Origin: Pseudomonadota bacterium
GTDB taxonomy: Bacteria; Pseudomonadota; Gammaproteobacteria; Burkholderiales; REEB80
DNA length: 64,000 nt
Reading direction: 5' to 3'
Assembly: GCA_018971485.1 (NCBI GenBank)
Contig: JAGXAQ010000002.1
Coordinates: forward strand, 235,706 to 299,705
Positions 47,785-58,625 of this stretch are shown here, in pieces. Each line of letters opens with the position of its first letter. Positions within the stretch are counted from its first letter, which is position 1. A model generated the notes under the pieces. The model worked only from the letters and a program-made list of their open reading frames with translations. It did not search any database and was not told the DNA's origin. The position numbers and the translations under genes are program-made.

Positions 47785-48643
47785 GCAGCCTGGTTCTTCC
47801 AGCAAAATCACAAGCGAATTGCCAAGCTACCCTGCCACTCCGGGAACCACGTTCCAACGCAAAGCGCAATGCTTCCCCTTGGATCTCTGGCCCAAACAGG
47901 TTTAAACCAAAATGGTTGAGCCAGTATGCGGTAATAGCCAGATACTCCGATTGAGTAAACGGATAGAAAGGAACCCAAAGTCCAAAACGTTCTGATAAAG
48001 AAATCTTCTCTTCCGTCGTTTCACCTGGATGGATTTCTCCATTAACATGCTGGGTTTCCAGGTTTTCAGACATATGTTCCGGTAATAAGTGGCGTCGATT
48101 ACTCGTCGCATAAATCAGCACATTCCTGGCATATCCGCCCAGTGAGCCATCTAAAGCCACTTTCAAAGATTTATATGAGGCATCATTATCTTCAAAAGAA
48201 AGATCATCACAAAAAACAATGAAGCGGTAATCTTGTTTCACAAAAATTGAAACCAGATCAGGCAAATCAACAAGATCAGCCTTATCCACTTCCACCAGGC
48301 GCAACCCTTTATGCCCATAACGCGTCAACATAGCCTTGACCAGCGATGATTTTCCAGTGCCACGAGCACCTGTCAACAGGACATTATTAGCTGGTAGTCC
48401 CTCCACGAACTGGCAAGTATTTCGATCGACCCGATTTCTCTGATCATCAATTCCTTGAAGATCATCTAAATCCAGCATATGGGGCAAAGGGACTGGCTCA
48501 AGCCTTCCGCCAAAAGAGACCTTACGCCATCGTGCAGCCAAAATAGCCGACCAGTCCATAGGCAAAACCTTCGGGGGCAAGAGATCCTCTAGCCTGTCTA
48601 GGAGCCGTTCTGCCCGATGCAAAAATTGATCGAGATAATCCAT
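47768..48643 (-). CDS. AAA-type ATPase, DUF815 family
   Basis: A 291-residue cytosolic P-loop protein. Walker A is GARGTGKSS (92-100). A Walker B-like strand FIVFCDDLSFE is at about 140-150, and the sensor-like IYATSNRRHLLPEHM follows. This is the DUF815 predicted ATPase that sits between argJ and the Nudix gene in many betaproteobacteria. Function is unknown; a role with its conserved neighbours is only inferred from position. It overlaps the Nudix start by 17 bp and begins 8 bp after the argJ stop. Confidence 0.87.
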   Translation of the reverse strand: MDYLDQFLHRAERLLDRLEDLLPPKVLPMDWSAILAARWRKVSFGGRLEPVPLPHMLDLDDLQGIDDQRNRVDRNTCQFVEGLPANNVLLTGARGTGKSSLVKAMLTRYGHKGLRLVEVDKADLVDLPDLVSIFVKQDYRFIVFCDDLSFEDNDASYKSLKVALDGSLGGYARNVLIYATSNRRHLLPEHMSENLETQHVNGEIHPGETTEEKISLSERFGLWVPFYPFTQSEYLAITAYWLNHFGLNLFGPEIQGEALRFALERGSRSGRVAWQFACDFAGRTRLHEAGH

Positions 48644-48651
48644 GAGTGCCT

Positions 48652-49875
48652 CTAACTCCGGTATTCTGCATTAATTCGCACATAATCGTGAGAAAAATCG
48701 CAGGTCCAGATTCGAGCCTGATCCTTGCCCCGCCCCAACAGCACGCGTATGGTGATTTCTGGCTGGCTCATGATCTGCACCCCATCCTCTTCACGATAAG
48801 CGGGGTCTCTTCCACCCTCAAAAGCCACGCGGACATCATTCAGATAAACTACAACGTTACTCACATCCAGATCATCAATACCCGCATAACCTATTGCTGC
48901 GAGAATCCGGCCAAGATTGGGATCAGAGGCAAAAAAAGCAGTTTTAACCAAAGGTGAATGAGCAATGGCAAAAGCAACCTTGCGACACTCAGAGACACTT
49001 CGGCCTGCTTCAACTTTTATCGTTATAAACTTAGTTGCCCCTTCTCCATCTCGAACAATGGCCTGGGCCAATTCAAGACAAACGGCCCGAATCGCCTCCT
49101 TGATTTCATGGGCATAAGGGTTACTCTCTTCCTCAACCCGTATTTCTGCACACCCTGTTGCCATCAAGAGGAAAGAATCATTAGTGGATGTATCCCCATC
49201 GACTGTAATGCTGTTAAAAGTCTCATCAGCAATTTCATGCACCCATGTATCCAGTAAGCCCTGGTCAATATTCGCATCTGTTGCAACAAATGCAAGCATC
49301 GTTGCCATATTCGGATGAATCATGCCAGATCCTTTGGCTATCCCGGTTACAGTAACCAGTTGATCATCAAGGAGGACCTTCCTCGAAGCCGCCTTGGGAA
49401 CCAAATCAGTCGTCATGATTGACTCAGCAGCACTAAGCCAATGATTAGCATCAAGATCAGCCACACAATCCGGAAGGTGCCGGATTAAACGTTCTTCAGG
49501 CAAGGGCTCTAGAATCACCCCGGTTGAAAATGGCAAAACAGATTCAGCAGGACACTTAATCAAATCAGCGAGCGACTGACAAACATTCTTTGCGGATTTC
49601 AATCCTGCGGACCCCGTACCAGCATTCGCATTCCCTGTATTAATCACCAGCGCACGAGGTTGAGTCAGGCCAAGGTGTTCGCGGGCTATCTCAACTGGTG
49701 CCGCACAGAACCGGTTTTGAGTAAAAACAGCCGAAACCCGTGTCCCTTCATTCAGGCGAATCACCAGCAAATCCTTACGATTAGGTTTTTTGATATGGGC
49801 CTGAGCAATACCAAGTTCCACTCCTTTAACCGGATGGAGCCAATCCGCTTTGGGTGATTCCAGATTTACAGTCAT
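48652..49875 (-). CDS. argJ: Bifunctional glutamate N-acetyltransferase ArgJ
   Basis: A 407-residue arginine-synthesis enzyme that recycles acetyl from N-acetylornithine to glutamate; many also use acetyl-CoA. It is made as a proenzyme that cleaves itself before Thr192, in [14 protein letters not shown] (181-194). [10 protein letters not shown] near 117-126 provides the oxyanion hole, and [11 protein letters not shown] and the C-terminal RINAEYRS are conserved. The start at 49875 (MTVNLESP) is chosen over one three codons upstream. Follows secA in the same direction. Confidence 0.94.
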   Translation of the reverse strand: MTVNLESPKADWLHPVKGVELGIAQAHIKKPNRKDLLVIRLNEGTRVSAVFTQNRFCAAPVEIAREHLGLTQPRALVINTGNANAGTGSAGLKSAKNVCQSLADLIKCPAESVLPFSTGVILEPLPEERLIRHLPDCVADLDANHWLSAAESIMTTDLVPKAASRKVLLDDQLVTVTGIAKGSGMIHPNMATMLAFVATDANIDQGLLDTWVHEIADETFNSITVDGDTSTNDSFLLMATGCAEIRVEEESNPYAHEIKEAIRAVCLELAQAIVRDGEGATKFITIKVEAGRSVSECRKVAFAIAHSPLVKTAFFASDPNLGRILAAIGYAGIDDLDVSNVVVYLNDVRVAFEGGRDPAYREEDGVQIMSQPEITIRVLLGRGKDQARIWTCDFSHDYVRINAEYRS

Positions 49876-49951
49876 GACACACAATCCATTTAAAAAAGCA
49901 GGCTGTTATCCTGTTCGCCATAACTTGGCACAATAGGGCCATAAACACAGA

Positions 49952-52645
49952 TCAAGACAGCTTACCATGACAGTGCTTGTATTTTCGCCCTGATCCACAA
50001 GGGCAGGGATCATTACGACCAACCTTGGCTATTTTTTCAACCGGATCAGAAGACCCCAGCGCTAAATCATAATCTGCATGCTGAAACTGAATATTGGAGG
50101 TAACTTGAGATGGATCAGCTTCATTATTAACATCATCCTCAGCTTGCACTTGAACAGTCAGGGTGATTTGCGTAACTTCCCGTTTTATGGTCTCTAACAA
50201 CATGCTGAAAAGCTCAAAAGATTCACGTTTATAAGCCTGTTTCGGATCAACCTGGGCGTAGCCTCTCAAATGAATACCTTGACGCAGGTGATCCAATGCG
50301 GCCAAATGTTCACGCCAATGCTGATCCAGACTCTGCAGCATCACCGAGCGTTCAAAATGACGCATCACTTCTCCACCGACGCTCGCTTCTTTGGTTTCAT
50401 ATTGCGCATTCGCTGCTTCAATGATTCTCTCACACAAGGTTTCTGCGTGAAGGTCAGGCTCATCTACCAGCCATTGCGAAATGGATAGTTTTAACTTGTA
50501 TAAATTTTCAAGAGACGTTTCAAGGCCTTGGATATCCCATTCCTCCTCCATACTTTCCGCCGGAACATAACTTTCCACATGGGCCCGAAGCACATCTTCC
50601 CTCATCGCCAAAATAGTATCGGAAATATCATCGGCCTCCAAAAGCTCATTGCGCTGCTGGTAAATCACCTTACGCTGGTCATTGGCTACATCATCATATT
50701 CAAGTAGCTGTTTACGGATTTCAAAGTTCCGCTCTTCAACTTTTCTTTGCGCATTCTCAATAGCCCGGGTTACCCAAGGATGTTCAATAGCTTCGCCATC
50801 AGGCAATTTCAGCTTGGTCATGATTGCTGCAACCCTATCCGAAGCAAAAATCCTCAGCAATGGATCTTCCAAAGACAGATAAAACCGACTAGATCCTACA
50901 TCCCCTTGTCGCCCTGCACGTCCCCTGAGTTGATTATCTACCCGACGGGATTCATGGCGTTCCGTTCCGATGATATGAAGCCCACCATAATTTAGCACTT
51001 CTTCATGAAGTCCCTGCCATTTGGCCTTCAGCTCCTGCTCCCGTTTAAGCTTGGCTGCTTCATCCAGACTCTCATCATTACGGATAACTTCAAGATCACT
51101 TTCTATACTGCCGCCAAGAACAATATCTGTTCCTCGACCTGCCATATTAGTGGCAATGGTAATCATCTTGGGACGACCAGCCTGTGCAATAATATGTGCT
51201 TCGCTCTCATGCTGTTTTGCATTAAGCACTTGATGCTTAAGATTAACCTTGTTGAGCATTTCAGACAGAAGCTCAGAATTCTCAATCGAGGTTGTTCCAA
51301 CCAGCACTGGTTGACCTCGCTCATAGCACTCCTGAATGTCCTTGATAATAGCGTCATATTTTTCCCGGGCACTGCAATAAACCTGATCCATCTGATCTTT
51401 TCGTACCATAGGCCGATGGGTTGGAATCACTACAGTCTCCAGACTGTAAATCTGTTGGAATTCAAATGCTTCAGTATCAGCTGTTCCAGTCATGCCACCT
51501 AACTTGCCGTAAAGCCTGAAATAATTCTGGAAAGTGATGGAGGCAAGTGTCTGATTTTCCTTTTGAATCGGCACACCCTCCTTGGCTTCAACTGCCTGAT
51601 GCAAGCTGTCTGACCAGCGCCTTCCTGCCATCATACGGCCGGTAAATTCATCAACAATCACAATTTCCTTATTAAGTACAACATAATGCTGATCCCGGTG
51701 GTACAGGGCATGGGCCCGCAAAGCGGCGTAAAGATGATGCATGAGCTGAATACTCGAAGCATCATACAAGTTCCCGCCTGGCTGAAGCAGGCCGGCCTCT
51801 TCCAAGAGGCGCTCAGCATGCTCATGGCCTTCCTCAGTCAAGAGTACCTGATGTGCTTTTTCATCAACCCAGAAATCACCCGGCCCATCTTCAACCTCCT
51901 GTCTCTTGAGCGACTTTGACAAATGATCAATCTTGACATAAATCTCCGTAGTATCATCAGCTTGCCCTGAAATAATCAATGGAGTACGGGCCTCATCAAT
52001 CAGGATTGAATCTACTTCATCAATAATCGCATAATTAAGAGGTAACTGGACCCGCTGATTAATCTGGTAGACCATATTGTCACGCAAATAATCGAAACCA
52101 AACTCATTATTGGTACCATAGGTGATATCACATTTATAGGCCATCTGTTTTTGTTCATGGCTCATGCTAGATAGATTCACACCCACTGTCAGCCCCAAAA
52201 ACCGATGGAGCCTACCCATCCAGTTTGCGTCACGCTCTGCCAAATATTCGTTTACCGTAACAACATGAACCCCAGCCCCACCCAGAGCATTCAAATAGGC
52301 AGGCAATGTAGACACCAGCGTTTTACCTTCTCCTGTTCGCATTTCAGCAATCTTGCCATAATGCAGCGCCATGCCACCAATCATCTGAACGTCATAGTGA
52401 CGCATCTTGAAAACTCGTTTGCTTGCCTCACGCACCAAGGCAAAGGCTTCCGGAAGCAAATCATCCAGACTCTCGCCATTTTGACAACGTTTTCGAAACT
52501 CGTTCGTCTTGGCCCGGATCTCCTCATCCGATATTTTTTCAAATGCGGGTTCTAACGCATTAATCTGCTCAACAACCCCGCGATATCGCTTAAGTAAGCG
52601 CTCATTACGACTCCCGAAAACCTTTTTGACCAAACCAGATATCAT
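49952..52645 (-). CDS. secA: Preprotein translocase ATPase SecA
   Basis: An 897-residue motor of the Sec pathway. NBD1 has the Walker [10 protein letters not shown] (near 103-111) and Walker [25 protein letters not shown]2 has [26 protein letters not shown] and the RGRAGRQGD arginine finger. The helical scaffold and wing domains follow. The C-terminal zinc finger [14 protein letters not shown] binds SecB and lipids. Full length for the family, with neither the linker nor tail lost. Confidence 0.97.
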   Translation of the reverse strand: MISGLVKKVFGSRNERLLKRYRGVVEQINALEPAFEKISDEEIRAKTNEFRKRCQNGESLDDLLPEAFALVREASKRVFKMRHYDVQMIGGMALHYGKIAEMRTGEGKTLVSTLPAYLNALGGAGVHVVTVNEYLAERDANWMGRLHRFLGLTVGVNLSSMSHEQKQMAYKCDITYGTNNEFGFDYLRDNMVYQINQRVQLPLNYAIIDEVDSILIDEARTPLIISGQADDTTEIYVKIDHLSKSLKRQEVEDGPGDFWVDEKAHQVLLTEEGHEHAERLLEEAGLLQPGGNLYDASSIQLMHHLYAALRAHALYHRDQHYVVLNKEIVIVDEFTGRMMAGRRWSDSLHQAVEAKEGVPIQKENQTLASITFQNYFRLYGKLGGMTGTADTEAFEFQQIYSLETVVIPTHRPMVRKDQMDQVYCSAREKYDAIIKDIQECYERGQPVLVGTTSIENSELLSEMLNKVNLKHQVLNAKQHESEAHIIAQAGRPKMITIATNMAGRGTDIVLGGSIESDLEVIRNDESLDEAAKLKREQELKAKWQGLHEEVLNYGGLHIIGTERHESRRVDNQLRGRAGRQGDVGSSRFYLSLEDPLLRIFASDRVAAIMTKLKLPDGEAIEHPWVTRAIENAQRKVEERNFEIRKQLLEYDDVANDQRKVIYQQRNELLEADDISDTILAMREDVLRAHVESYVPAESMEEEWDIQGLETSLENLYKLKLSISQWLVDEPDLHAETLCERIIEAANAQYETKEASVGGEVMRHFERSVMLQSLDQHWREHLAALDHLRQGIHLRGYAQVDPKQAYKRESFELFSMLLETIKREVTQITLTVQVQAEDDVNNEADPSQVTSNIQFQHADYDLALGSSDPVEKIAKVGRNDPCPCGSGRKYKHCHGKLS

Positions 52646-52770
52646 AAAATGTAAACTTTATCGAAATAATCAAATATGCTAGAACACGCCACATGGCAAA
52701 GGTTCTACCCTTTATTTTCGCAATTATCGCACGCGCAACCCACTTTTTACAGTAAGAACCCTTTTAAGAA

Positions 52771-54468
52771 TCAAGGGTGCTGACGATCCTTCATGCTCTG
52801 AAAACGCTTGCAACTGACAGGATTGCCTAACCTGCATCCTTGTCCATAAGCCTGTCTCGACTGTACAAGGGCACCTTTTTTTTCTAAACAAAGCCCCATA
52901 CCCACCCATGACTGAGACAGCGTGGGATCAAAATGCAATGCCTGATGAAAATCATGTTCAGCCTGACCAAAATGGCCCATAGCATAATATGTATTGGCAA
53001 GATTATTCCAGGCAGCAGCATAATCTGGCCTAAAATGAATAGCTAACTCATAATCCTTACGCGCAAGCATGTATTGTTTTAACATCAGTTCAGCATTTCC
53101 ACGATTATAATAAATACGTTCCATTCCGGGTAATGCCGGCCCTCTCTCTGCCAACTTCGCAGCATCATCCCATGCCAAATAGGCTGATGACAGACTGACC
53201 AACCTATCAATTGCAAGCGGCATGGAAACCAAAACAAGCAGGAATGATAACCCTAAAACCCGGCGAGCGGAAAATTGGCTGGCCAACCAAGGCAGTGCAG
53301 CTGGGAGAGCAAACATCCACAAGTAGCTTCGGTACAGAACAAATATATCCTGCACCCGAACAACCGAAAATTCTGTAAAGAAAAGGATCCAGGGCACAAG
53401 CATTGCCAAACCCAGCAGGCCCTTTTCTCCCTTTTTTATAATCAGGCAAAATCCGATAATACCATAAACCAGATAGCCTACCGCCCCAAGAAGGTAAACC
53501 GGATTCAACACATTCATGTCAATCGGCAGGTACATATCGATTGACATCCAGGCTGTTATCGGAAGAAGCCACAATCCAAGATACTTGAAAAACAAGGTAG
53601 CTTGAGTCAGTCGGCTGAGTAAAAGGATATGCTTCAACTCAAACCCGACATGCATCTCTTTGATTCTAGCTAACAGGCTATGGGCATCAAATTCATAACT
53701 ATGATCAATGATTCCTGAGTGTAAAACGGCCCAATAGGCATAAATACTGGCCAACCCAGCCAGAAACAAAGGAAAAACGGAACGCCGCCATGATGCGGTA
53801 TCAAATCTGCATAAAACCAAAAGCTGCAACATCAGCACAGCTGGAAGCATTACTGCCAACTCTTTACACAAGATCGAAAGCCAACAAAACAGAGCAGCAG
53901 CATATAACAGGAGCGGACGCTTGGCCGTAATTCCTTTAACCCAGGCCAAAAGGCTCATCAAGGCAAACATGGTCGCCATCAAAATGGTACGTTCAACCAG
54001 ATACCCGGCACCATAAACTGCGACCGGGCTTGCCACAAACCATAATGCTCCTGCCAAGGAAAACCAAACCGGGACAGCTTGCTGCCCAACCCGCTCAGGG
54101 AGTTGCCCAAACAGGTGCTTCAACCAAAAGTACAGCAGGACACCATTCAACGTATGAATGGCAAGACTTTCAATCCTAAGTGGTACCAGATAAGGACCCA
54201 CCCAGCCCAACGTATCACTTAATGTCGCATAAGGAATTGCCCTTAAGGAAAAAACCCGCCATGTAGAAAAGTACTGATGCCAGCTCTGGGCATTAAAAAA
54301 ATTGAAATCATCAAACTGGAGGGGATTATGCAGAAACGGTACATAAATCAGGCAAGCAACTAAAACAATTAACGATACCAGCCAGCGATCCGGTGGCGCC
54401 ACCGAAAAATCAATCTGCCTTTTACCCCACCCATTCTGTTTACCTGTATTCTGGCCGCCCTGACGCAT
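52771..54468 (-). CDS. Membrane protein with C-terminal TPR repeats
   Basis: A 565-residue polytopic membrane protein with about ten hydrophobic segments (roughly 25-430) and a soluble C-terminal tetratricopeptide region (about 455-550), where IYYNRGNAELMLKQYMLARK, AAWNNLANTYYAMGHFGQAE and SQSWVGMGLCLEKKGALVQS form three TPR units. The layout resembles TMTC-type or O-antigen-ligase-like membrane proteins with TPR tails. A DD motif in the first loop (FDDFNFF) fits a GT-C enzyme that uses a lipid-linked sugar. It occupies the place between secA and dciA. The substrate is unknown. Confidence 0.7.
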   Translation of the reverse strand: MRQGGQNTGKQNGWGKRQIDFSVAPPDRWLVSLIVLVACLIYVPFLHNPLQFDDFNFFNAQSWHQYFSTWRVFSLRAIPYATLSDTLGWVGPYLVPLRIESLAIHTLNGVLLYFWLKHLFGQLPERVGQQAVPVWFSLAGALWFVASPVAVYGAGYLVERTILMATMFALMSLLAWVKGITAKRPLLLYAAALFCWLSILCKELAVMLPAVLMLQLLVLCRFDTASWRRSVFPLFLAGLASIYAYWAVLHSGIIDHSYEFDAHSLLARIKEMHVGFELKHILLLSRLTQATLFFKYLGLWLLPITAWMSIDMYLPIDMNVLNPVYLLGAVGYLVYGIIGFCLIIKKGEKGLLGLAMLVPWILFFTEFSVVRVQDIFVLYRSYLWMFALPAALPWLASQFSARRVLGLSFLLVLVSMPLAIDRLVSLSSAYLAWDDAAKLAERGPALPGMERIYYNRGNAELMLKQYMLARKDYELAIHFRPDYAAAWNNLANTYYAMGHFGQAEHDFHQALHFDPTLSQSWVGMGLCLEKKGALVQSRQAYGQGCRLGNPVSCKRFQSMKDRQHP

Positions 54469-54612
54469 CAGTTTAAATCCAGAACAATTGCACTATAATA
54501 TCCATCCGCCACCAAATCAGTCTTCACCTTATTATTCTTAACAATCTGCTTTCAACTCCTGCTGCCCTGTTATATGCTTTCATGACTGAAGCGTCAAGTC
54601 AGCGCGGAATTC

Positions 54613-55071
54613 ATGTCTTGGGACAGGAACCTGAATCTTACTAACATGCGCCCTTTCAAATTTTATATTGATTCTGATTCTGAACCTGAATCAGTCCTGA
54701 AGAAGGCCCAGTTCCTTAGCAATCTGGATCAGGTATGGAAAGAAATTGCGCCAGGACGGCTACAACCAATCCGAGTCAGCCATATCAAGGACAATGAACT
54801 TTTTCTTATCTCGCCCAACGGATATCTTGCAACCTACGCCAGACATCAAGCCCCTTCTATTCTGGAAGCCTTTATGATAAAGGGCTACCGCTTTAAGAAT
54901 ATGGTTGTTATCGTCAGGCCTAATCAGGATATCAGCCAGAGAAGAAGTAAAACCCGAGGAAATATTCCGGAAAAAGCACTTGTAGCGATAGATGCGCTTA
55001 ACAATACCCTCAAAGAGGGTGAATTAAAATCTGCCCTCACGCGTCTACTCAAGCAGCATAAAAAGCATTAG
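54613..55071 (+). CDS. dciA: DciA-like protein (DUF721)
   Basis: A 152-residue DUF721 protein, the ancestral helicase-loading partner of DnaB in bacteria that lack DnaC. The core [20 protein letters not shown] and [15 protein letters not shown] fold as the KH-like DciA domain, and a basic C-terminal tail follows. The alternative ATG at 54646 (MRPFKFY) would give 141 residues; neither start has a good ribosome site. The position next to lpxC and near secA is conserved for this family. Its stop overlaps that of convergent lpxC on TTAG. Confidence 0.83.
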   Translation: MSWDRNLNLTNMRPFKFYIDSDSEPESVLKKAQFLSNLDQVWKEIAPGRLQPIRVSHIKDNELFLISPNGYLATYARHQAPSILEAFMIKGYRFKNMVVIVRPNQDISQRRSKTRGNIPEKALVAIDALNNTLKEGELKSALTRLLKQHKKH

Positions 55072-55988
55072 GACCAGGCAGGTTGCCCGACTAGACGCAG
55101 CATATAAGCTGGAACTTCTTCTGCCTTAGCAAAAGAAACATATTCCCAGGCACGACTATCTTCCAATAAGACGCGCAGAAGCTGGTTATTCAGCGCATGG
55201 CCTGAGCGATAGGCTGTGAATGCCCCAATAAGAGGGTGACCTAGAAGATACAGATCACCAATTGCATCCAAAGCCTTATGACGGACAAATTCATCGGGAT
55301 AACGCAGACCATCCGTATTCAACATCCGGAAATCGTCCATGACAATAGCATTGTCCAGGCTTCCTCCGAGAGCCAGTCCCTGCGAGCGCAGCTTTTCAAC
55401 ATCCTGCATAAAACCGAATGTTCGCGCCCGGGCAACCTCGCGTGGAAATGAGGTCATAGCAAAATCTATCATGACCTGCTGAACAGTCTGCTCTATCACA
55501 GGATGGCTAAATGCGATCCTGAAATCAAGACGAAAACCATCAAAGGGGGCAAGCTCAACCCATTTCCCTTCTTCTTCAATACGAAGATGCTTCTTAATAC
55601 GGATAAAACGCTTAGGGGCAGACTGCTCCTGAATGCCAGCAGACTGGATCAGAAAAACAAAAGGGGTAGCACTTCCGTCCATAATCGGTACTTCAGGCCC
55701 AGAAAGATCAACATAAACGTTATCAACCCCCAGACCAGCAAATGCAGCCATCAAATGTTCAACCGTTGCAATGCGGGTACCGGCATGTTCAATAGTGGAA
55801 CAAAGACGCGTATCTCCAACTGCAGTCGCGGCAGCCTTGATACGGGGCAAATGAGGAAGATCCGTCCGACAGAACACAATACCAGTATTTGGCGCAGCGG
55901 GGCGCAGTGTCAACAGAACCTTGTCCCCTGTGTGCAATCCAATCCCAGTAGCACTGACCGTATTCTTCAGTGTACGTTGTTTAATCAT
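55068..55988 (-). CDS. lpxC: UDP-3-O-acyl-N-acetylglucosamine deacetylase LpxC
   Basis: A 306-residue zinc deacetylase, the committed step of lipid A synthesis. Zinc ligands are His78 (in VEHLMAAF), His237 and Asp241 ([12 protein letters not shown]), with general base Glu77 and His264 in SGHALNN. The start at 55988 has a strong GGAGG 7 nt upstream; the frame extends 13 codons further. It follows ftsZ by 180 bp with its own candidate promoter. Confidence 0.96.
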   Translation of the reverse strand: MIKQRTLKNTVSATGIGLHTGDKVLLTLRPAAPNTGIVFCRTDLPHLPRIKAAATAVGDTRLCSTIEHAGTRIATVEHLMAAFAGLGVDNVYVDLSGPEVPIMDGSATPFVFLIQSAGIQEQSAPKRFIRIKKHLRIEEEGKWVELAPFDGFRLDFRIAFSHPVIEQTVQQVMIDFAMTSFPREVARARTFGFMQDVEKLRSQGLALGGSLDNAIVMDDFRMLNTDGLRYPDEFVRHKALDAIGDLYLLGHPLIGAFTAYRSGHALNNQLLRVLLEDSRAWEYVSFAKAEEVPAYMLRLVGQPAWS

Positions 55989-56129
55989 ACTACACCTCCT
56001 CATTGCTACCTCGAATATCGACTCCAATCAGCGTAAAAACCGTTACTCAAGCTTCATATTACGCTCTTCCCCGACAACAAGAGCTGGCATAATCATTTTT
56101 ACGCCAAATCAATACACTAGCGGCGGGTT

Positions 56130-56158
56130 ATTCTAGCACATTCTAAACACATAAGTCA
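56130..56158 (-). promoter_or_regulatory. Candidate extended -10 promoter of lpxC
   Basis: On the minus strand, TGC-TAGAAT (56138-56130) forms an extended -10, with a TGAC-containing -35-like hexamer 17-18 bp upstream (about 56153-56159). It lies between the ftsZ stop and lpxC and would give a leader of about 135 nt. Confidence 0.4.
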
Positions 56159-56171
56159 TCTCGCTTCATTC

Positions 56172-57329
56172 CTAGTCAGCCTGTTTGCGCAAGAAGGCCG
56201 GAATATCAAACATATCCACCCCGGACTGACGCAATGCTTCAACCTGCTGGCCGCGCTTACGTCGAATCACGGCCGGCTGATCTCCCATACCCACGGTCAT
56301 GGATTGCTCTGATATCACCATATGATCCGTACCAGTCTTGATAACCGTTAAGGGCTTGCTTTGGCTTCGTGCCAAAGGGGAACCCAGCCCTGTCGCAACC
56401 ATGGTGACACGAAGAGCATCACCCATGCTGTCATCAATTACATTTCCAACAAAGACCTGCACTTCATCGGCAGTAAACCCTTTAATGATGCCCATAACAT
56501 CATACACTTCCTTGATTTTTATAGAAGAACTTGCCGTTACATTGACCAGAACACCTCTGGCTCCTGACAGATTGATGTCTTCCAGTAACGGGCTGGCGGC
56601 CGCCTGTTCTGCCGCTATCTTGGCGCGCTGGGGTCCAGATGCCATCGCTGAGCCCATCATGGCCATCCCCATTTCAGACATGACAGCTTTAACGTCAGCA
56701 AAATCCACGTTAACCAGGCCTGGGCAATTAATTACCTCAGCTATTCCGCCAACTGCACCATGCAACACATTGTTAGCAGCCTTATAAGCGTCAAGCAGGG
56801 TAACATCATCACCCAGAACCTGCATCAATTTCTCATTCGGAACAATAATGAGGGAATCAACATGGCTAGCCAAAGCTTCAATACCAGCCTGGGCTATCTT
56901 GGCTCTCTTTCCTTCAAACATGAAAGGCTTTGTCACAACCGCGACAGTTAGGATACCGAGATCCTTAGCCACTTCAGCAATAACGGGGGCGGCGCCTGTT
57001 CCTGTTCCTCCTCCCATGCCAGCCGTGACAAAAAGCATGTCGGCCCCTTCTATCAATTCAACAATCCGATCCTTATCCTCCAAAGCTGCATTGCGGCCTA
57101 CTTCCGGATTTGCGCCAGCACCGAGTCCACGCGTCAAATCAGCACCAAGCTGTATTTTAACATCTGCACTTGACTGTTTTAAGGCCTGGGAGTCTGTATT
57201 GGCAACAATGAATTCTACCCCGGCAACCCCTTGATTAATCATATGCTCAACAGCATTACCTCCACATCCACCTACACCAATAACCTTAATAACCGCTTCT
57301 TGCGTCTGTGCACTTAAAATTTCAAACAT
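56172..57329 (-). CDS. ftsZ: Cell division protein FtsZ
   Basis: A 385-residue tubulin-like GTPase forming the Z-ring. The tubulin signature GGGTGTG is at 106-112 and the synergy loop NVDFAD at 206-211. A variable linker of about 50 residues leads to the conserved C-terminal peptide DMFDIPAFLRKQAD, which binds FtsA, ZipA and ZapD. Last gene of the dcw cluster here, with ftsA 57 bp upstream. Confidence 0.97.
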   Translation of the reverse strand: MFEILSAQTQEAVIKVIGVGGCGGNAVEHMINQGVAGVEFIVANTDSQALKQSSADVKIQLGADLTRGLGAGANPEVGRNAALEDKDRIVELIEGADMLFVTAGMGGGTGTGAAPVIAEVAKDLGILTVAVVTKPFMFEGKRAKIAQAGIEALASHVDSLIIVPNEKLMQVLGDDVTLLDAYKAANNVLHGAVGGIAEVINCPGLVNVDFADVKAVMSEMGMAMMGSAMASGPQRAKIAAEQAAASPLLEDINLSGARGVLVNVTASSSIKIKEVYDVMGIIKGFTADEVQVFVGNVIDDSMGDALRVTMVATGLGSPLARSQSKPLTVIKTGTDHMVISEQSMTVGMGDQPAVIRRKRGQQVEALRQSGVDMFDIPAFLRKQAD

Positions 57330-57386
57330 ATGAACCTCCTTGTTTTTTCAATAACCATAACCCAGGAAAAACCTTCCCTTACTGAT

Positions 57387-58625
57387 TCAGAAATTTCCCT
57401 GAAACCAGCTTTTCATTCTTTCAACTACCTGTTTTACTGAAGAAATATTAATCTTCTCAACATGAAACCTTTCCTGCTGCTCAGAACCTGCCAATAACAG
57501 CCCTACCGCTGTGGCATATCTTGGATTACGAACCACCTCCGATAAGCCACCAACATATTGAGGCAGTCCCAACCTGACTGGCATATGAAACACCTCCTCA
57601 CCCAGTTCCACCATCCCCTGCATACAACTGCTTCCTCCCGTCAAAACAACCCCTGATGACAACAATTCCTCATAACCACTTCTACGTAATTCAGCCTGGA
57701 CCAGCGAATAAAGCTCCTCTACCCTTGGCTCAATCACTTCGGCCAGGGTTTGCCGTGATAATTGGCGGGCTTCACGTTCGCCTACCCCAGGAACCTCTAC
57801 AATCTCGCTTTCACTCGCCATCTGTCGTAACGCACAACCAAAATCACGCTTGATGTCTTCAGCATCCTTGGTTGGGGTTCTCAATGCCATGGCGATATCA
57901 TTCGTAATCTGATCTCCTGCTATCGGAATCACAGCCGTATGCCTAATCGCACCATGCGTGTATACGGCAATATCCGTGGTTCCCCCTCCGATATCGACCA
58001 GACAGACGCCCAATTCCCGCTCATCATCAGTTAATACAGCCTGACTTGAAGCCAACGGTTGCAAAATCAGGTCAGCCACTTCAAGCCCACACCTCATCAC
58101 ACACTTTATAATGTTTTGCACTGAAGACACCGCTCCAGTCACAATGTGAGTCTTCACCTCTAGCCTAACGCCACTCATACCAAGAGGTTCACGCACATCC
58201 TCCTGCCCATCTATAATGAATTCTTGAGTCAGGATATGCAGGATCTGCTGGTCCATCGGAATAGAAATGGCCCTCGCGGTTTCAATAACCCGATCAACAT
58301 CAGTCTGACTCACTTCCTTATCCTTGATTGCGACCATTCCGTGTGAGTTAATACTTCGAATATGACTACCTGCAATTCCGGTATACACTTTTCGTATCTT
58401 GCAATCCGCCATGAGCTCAGCTTCTTCCAGCGCTCTTTGTATGGCTGCGACAGTCGATTCAATATTAACCACTACCCCCTTCTTAAGTCCGCGCGAGGCA
58501 TGACTACCCATACCAACAATCTCAAGCCTGCCGTTTTCACCCACTTCAGCTACAATTGCCACAATTTTGGATGTTCCAATATCCAGGCCGACCACCAGAT
58601 TTTTCTGATCCCTCACCTTACCCAT
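57387..58625 (-). CDS. ftsA: Cell division protein FtsA
   Basis: A 412-residue actin-like ATPase that ties FtsZ filaments to the membrane. GLDIGTSKIVAIVAE (near 14-28) is the first phosphate loop, VDIGGGTTDIAVY the second, and VLTGGSSCMQGM the adenosine motif. The C-terminal amphipathic helix is ERMKSWFQGNF. The start ATG 58625 lies inside the end of ftsQ (8-bp overlap). Confidence 0.96.
   Translation of the reverse strand: MGKVRDQKNLVVGLDIGTSKIVAIVAEVGENGRLEIVGMGSHASRGLKKGVVVNIESTVAAIQRALEEAELMADCKIRKVYTGIAGSHIRSINSHGMVAIKDKEVSQTDVDRVIETARAISIPMDQQILHILTQEFIIDGQEDVREPLGMSGVRLEVKTHIVTGAVSSVQNIIKCVMRCGLEVADLILQPLASSQAVLTDDERELGVCLVDIGGGTTDIAVYTHGAIRHTAVIPIAGDQITNDIAMALRTPTKDAEDIKRDFGCALRQMASESEIVEVPGVGEREARQLSRQTLAEVIEPRVEELYSLVQAELRRSGYEELLSSGVVLTGGSSCMQGMVELGEEVFHMPVRLGLPQYVGGLSEVVRNPRYATAVGLLLAGSEQQERFHVEKINISSVKQVVERMKSWFQGNF

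Noticed and set aside
49889-49913. Terminator between secA and argJ
   Set aside because: Only a four-pair stem (CAGG/CCTG) precedes the T-run; too weak to list.
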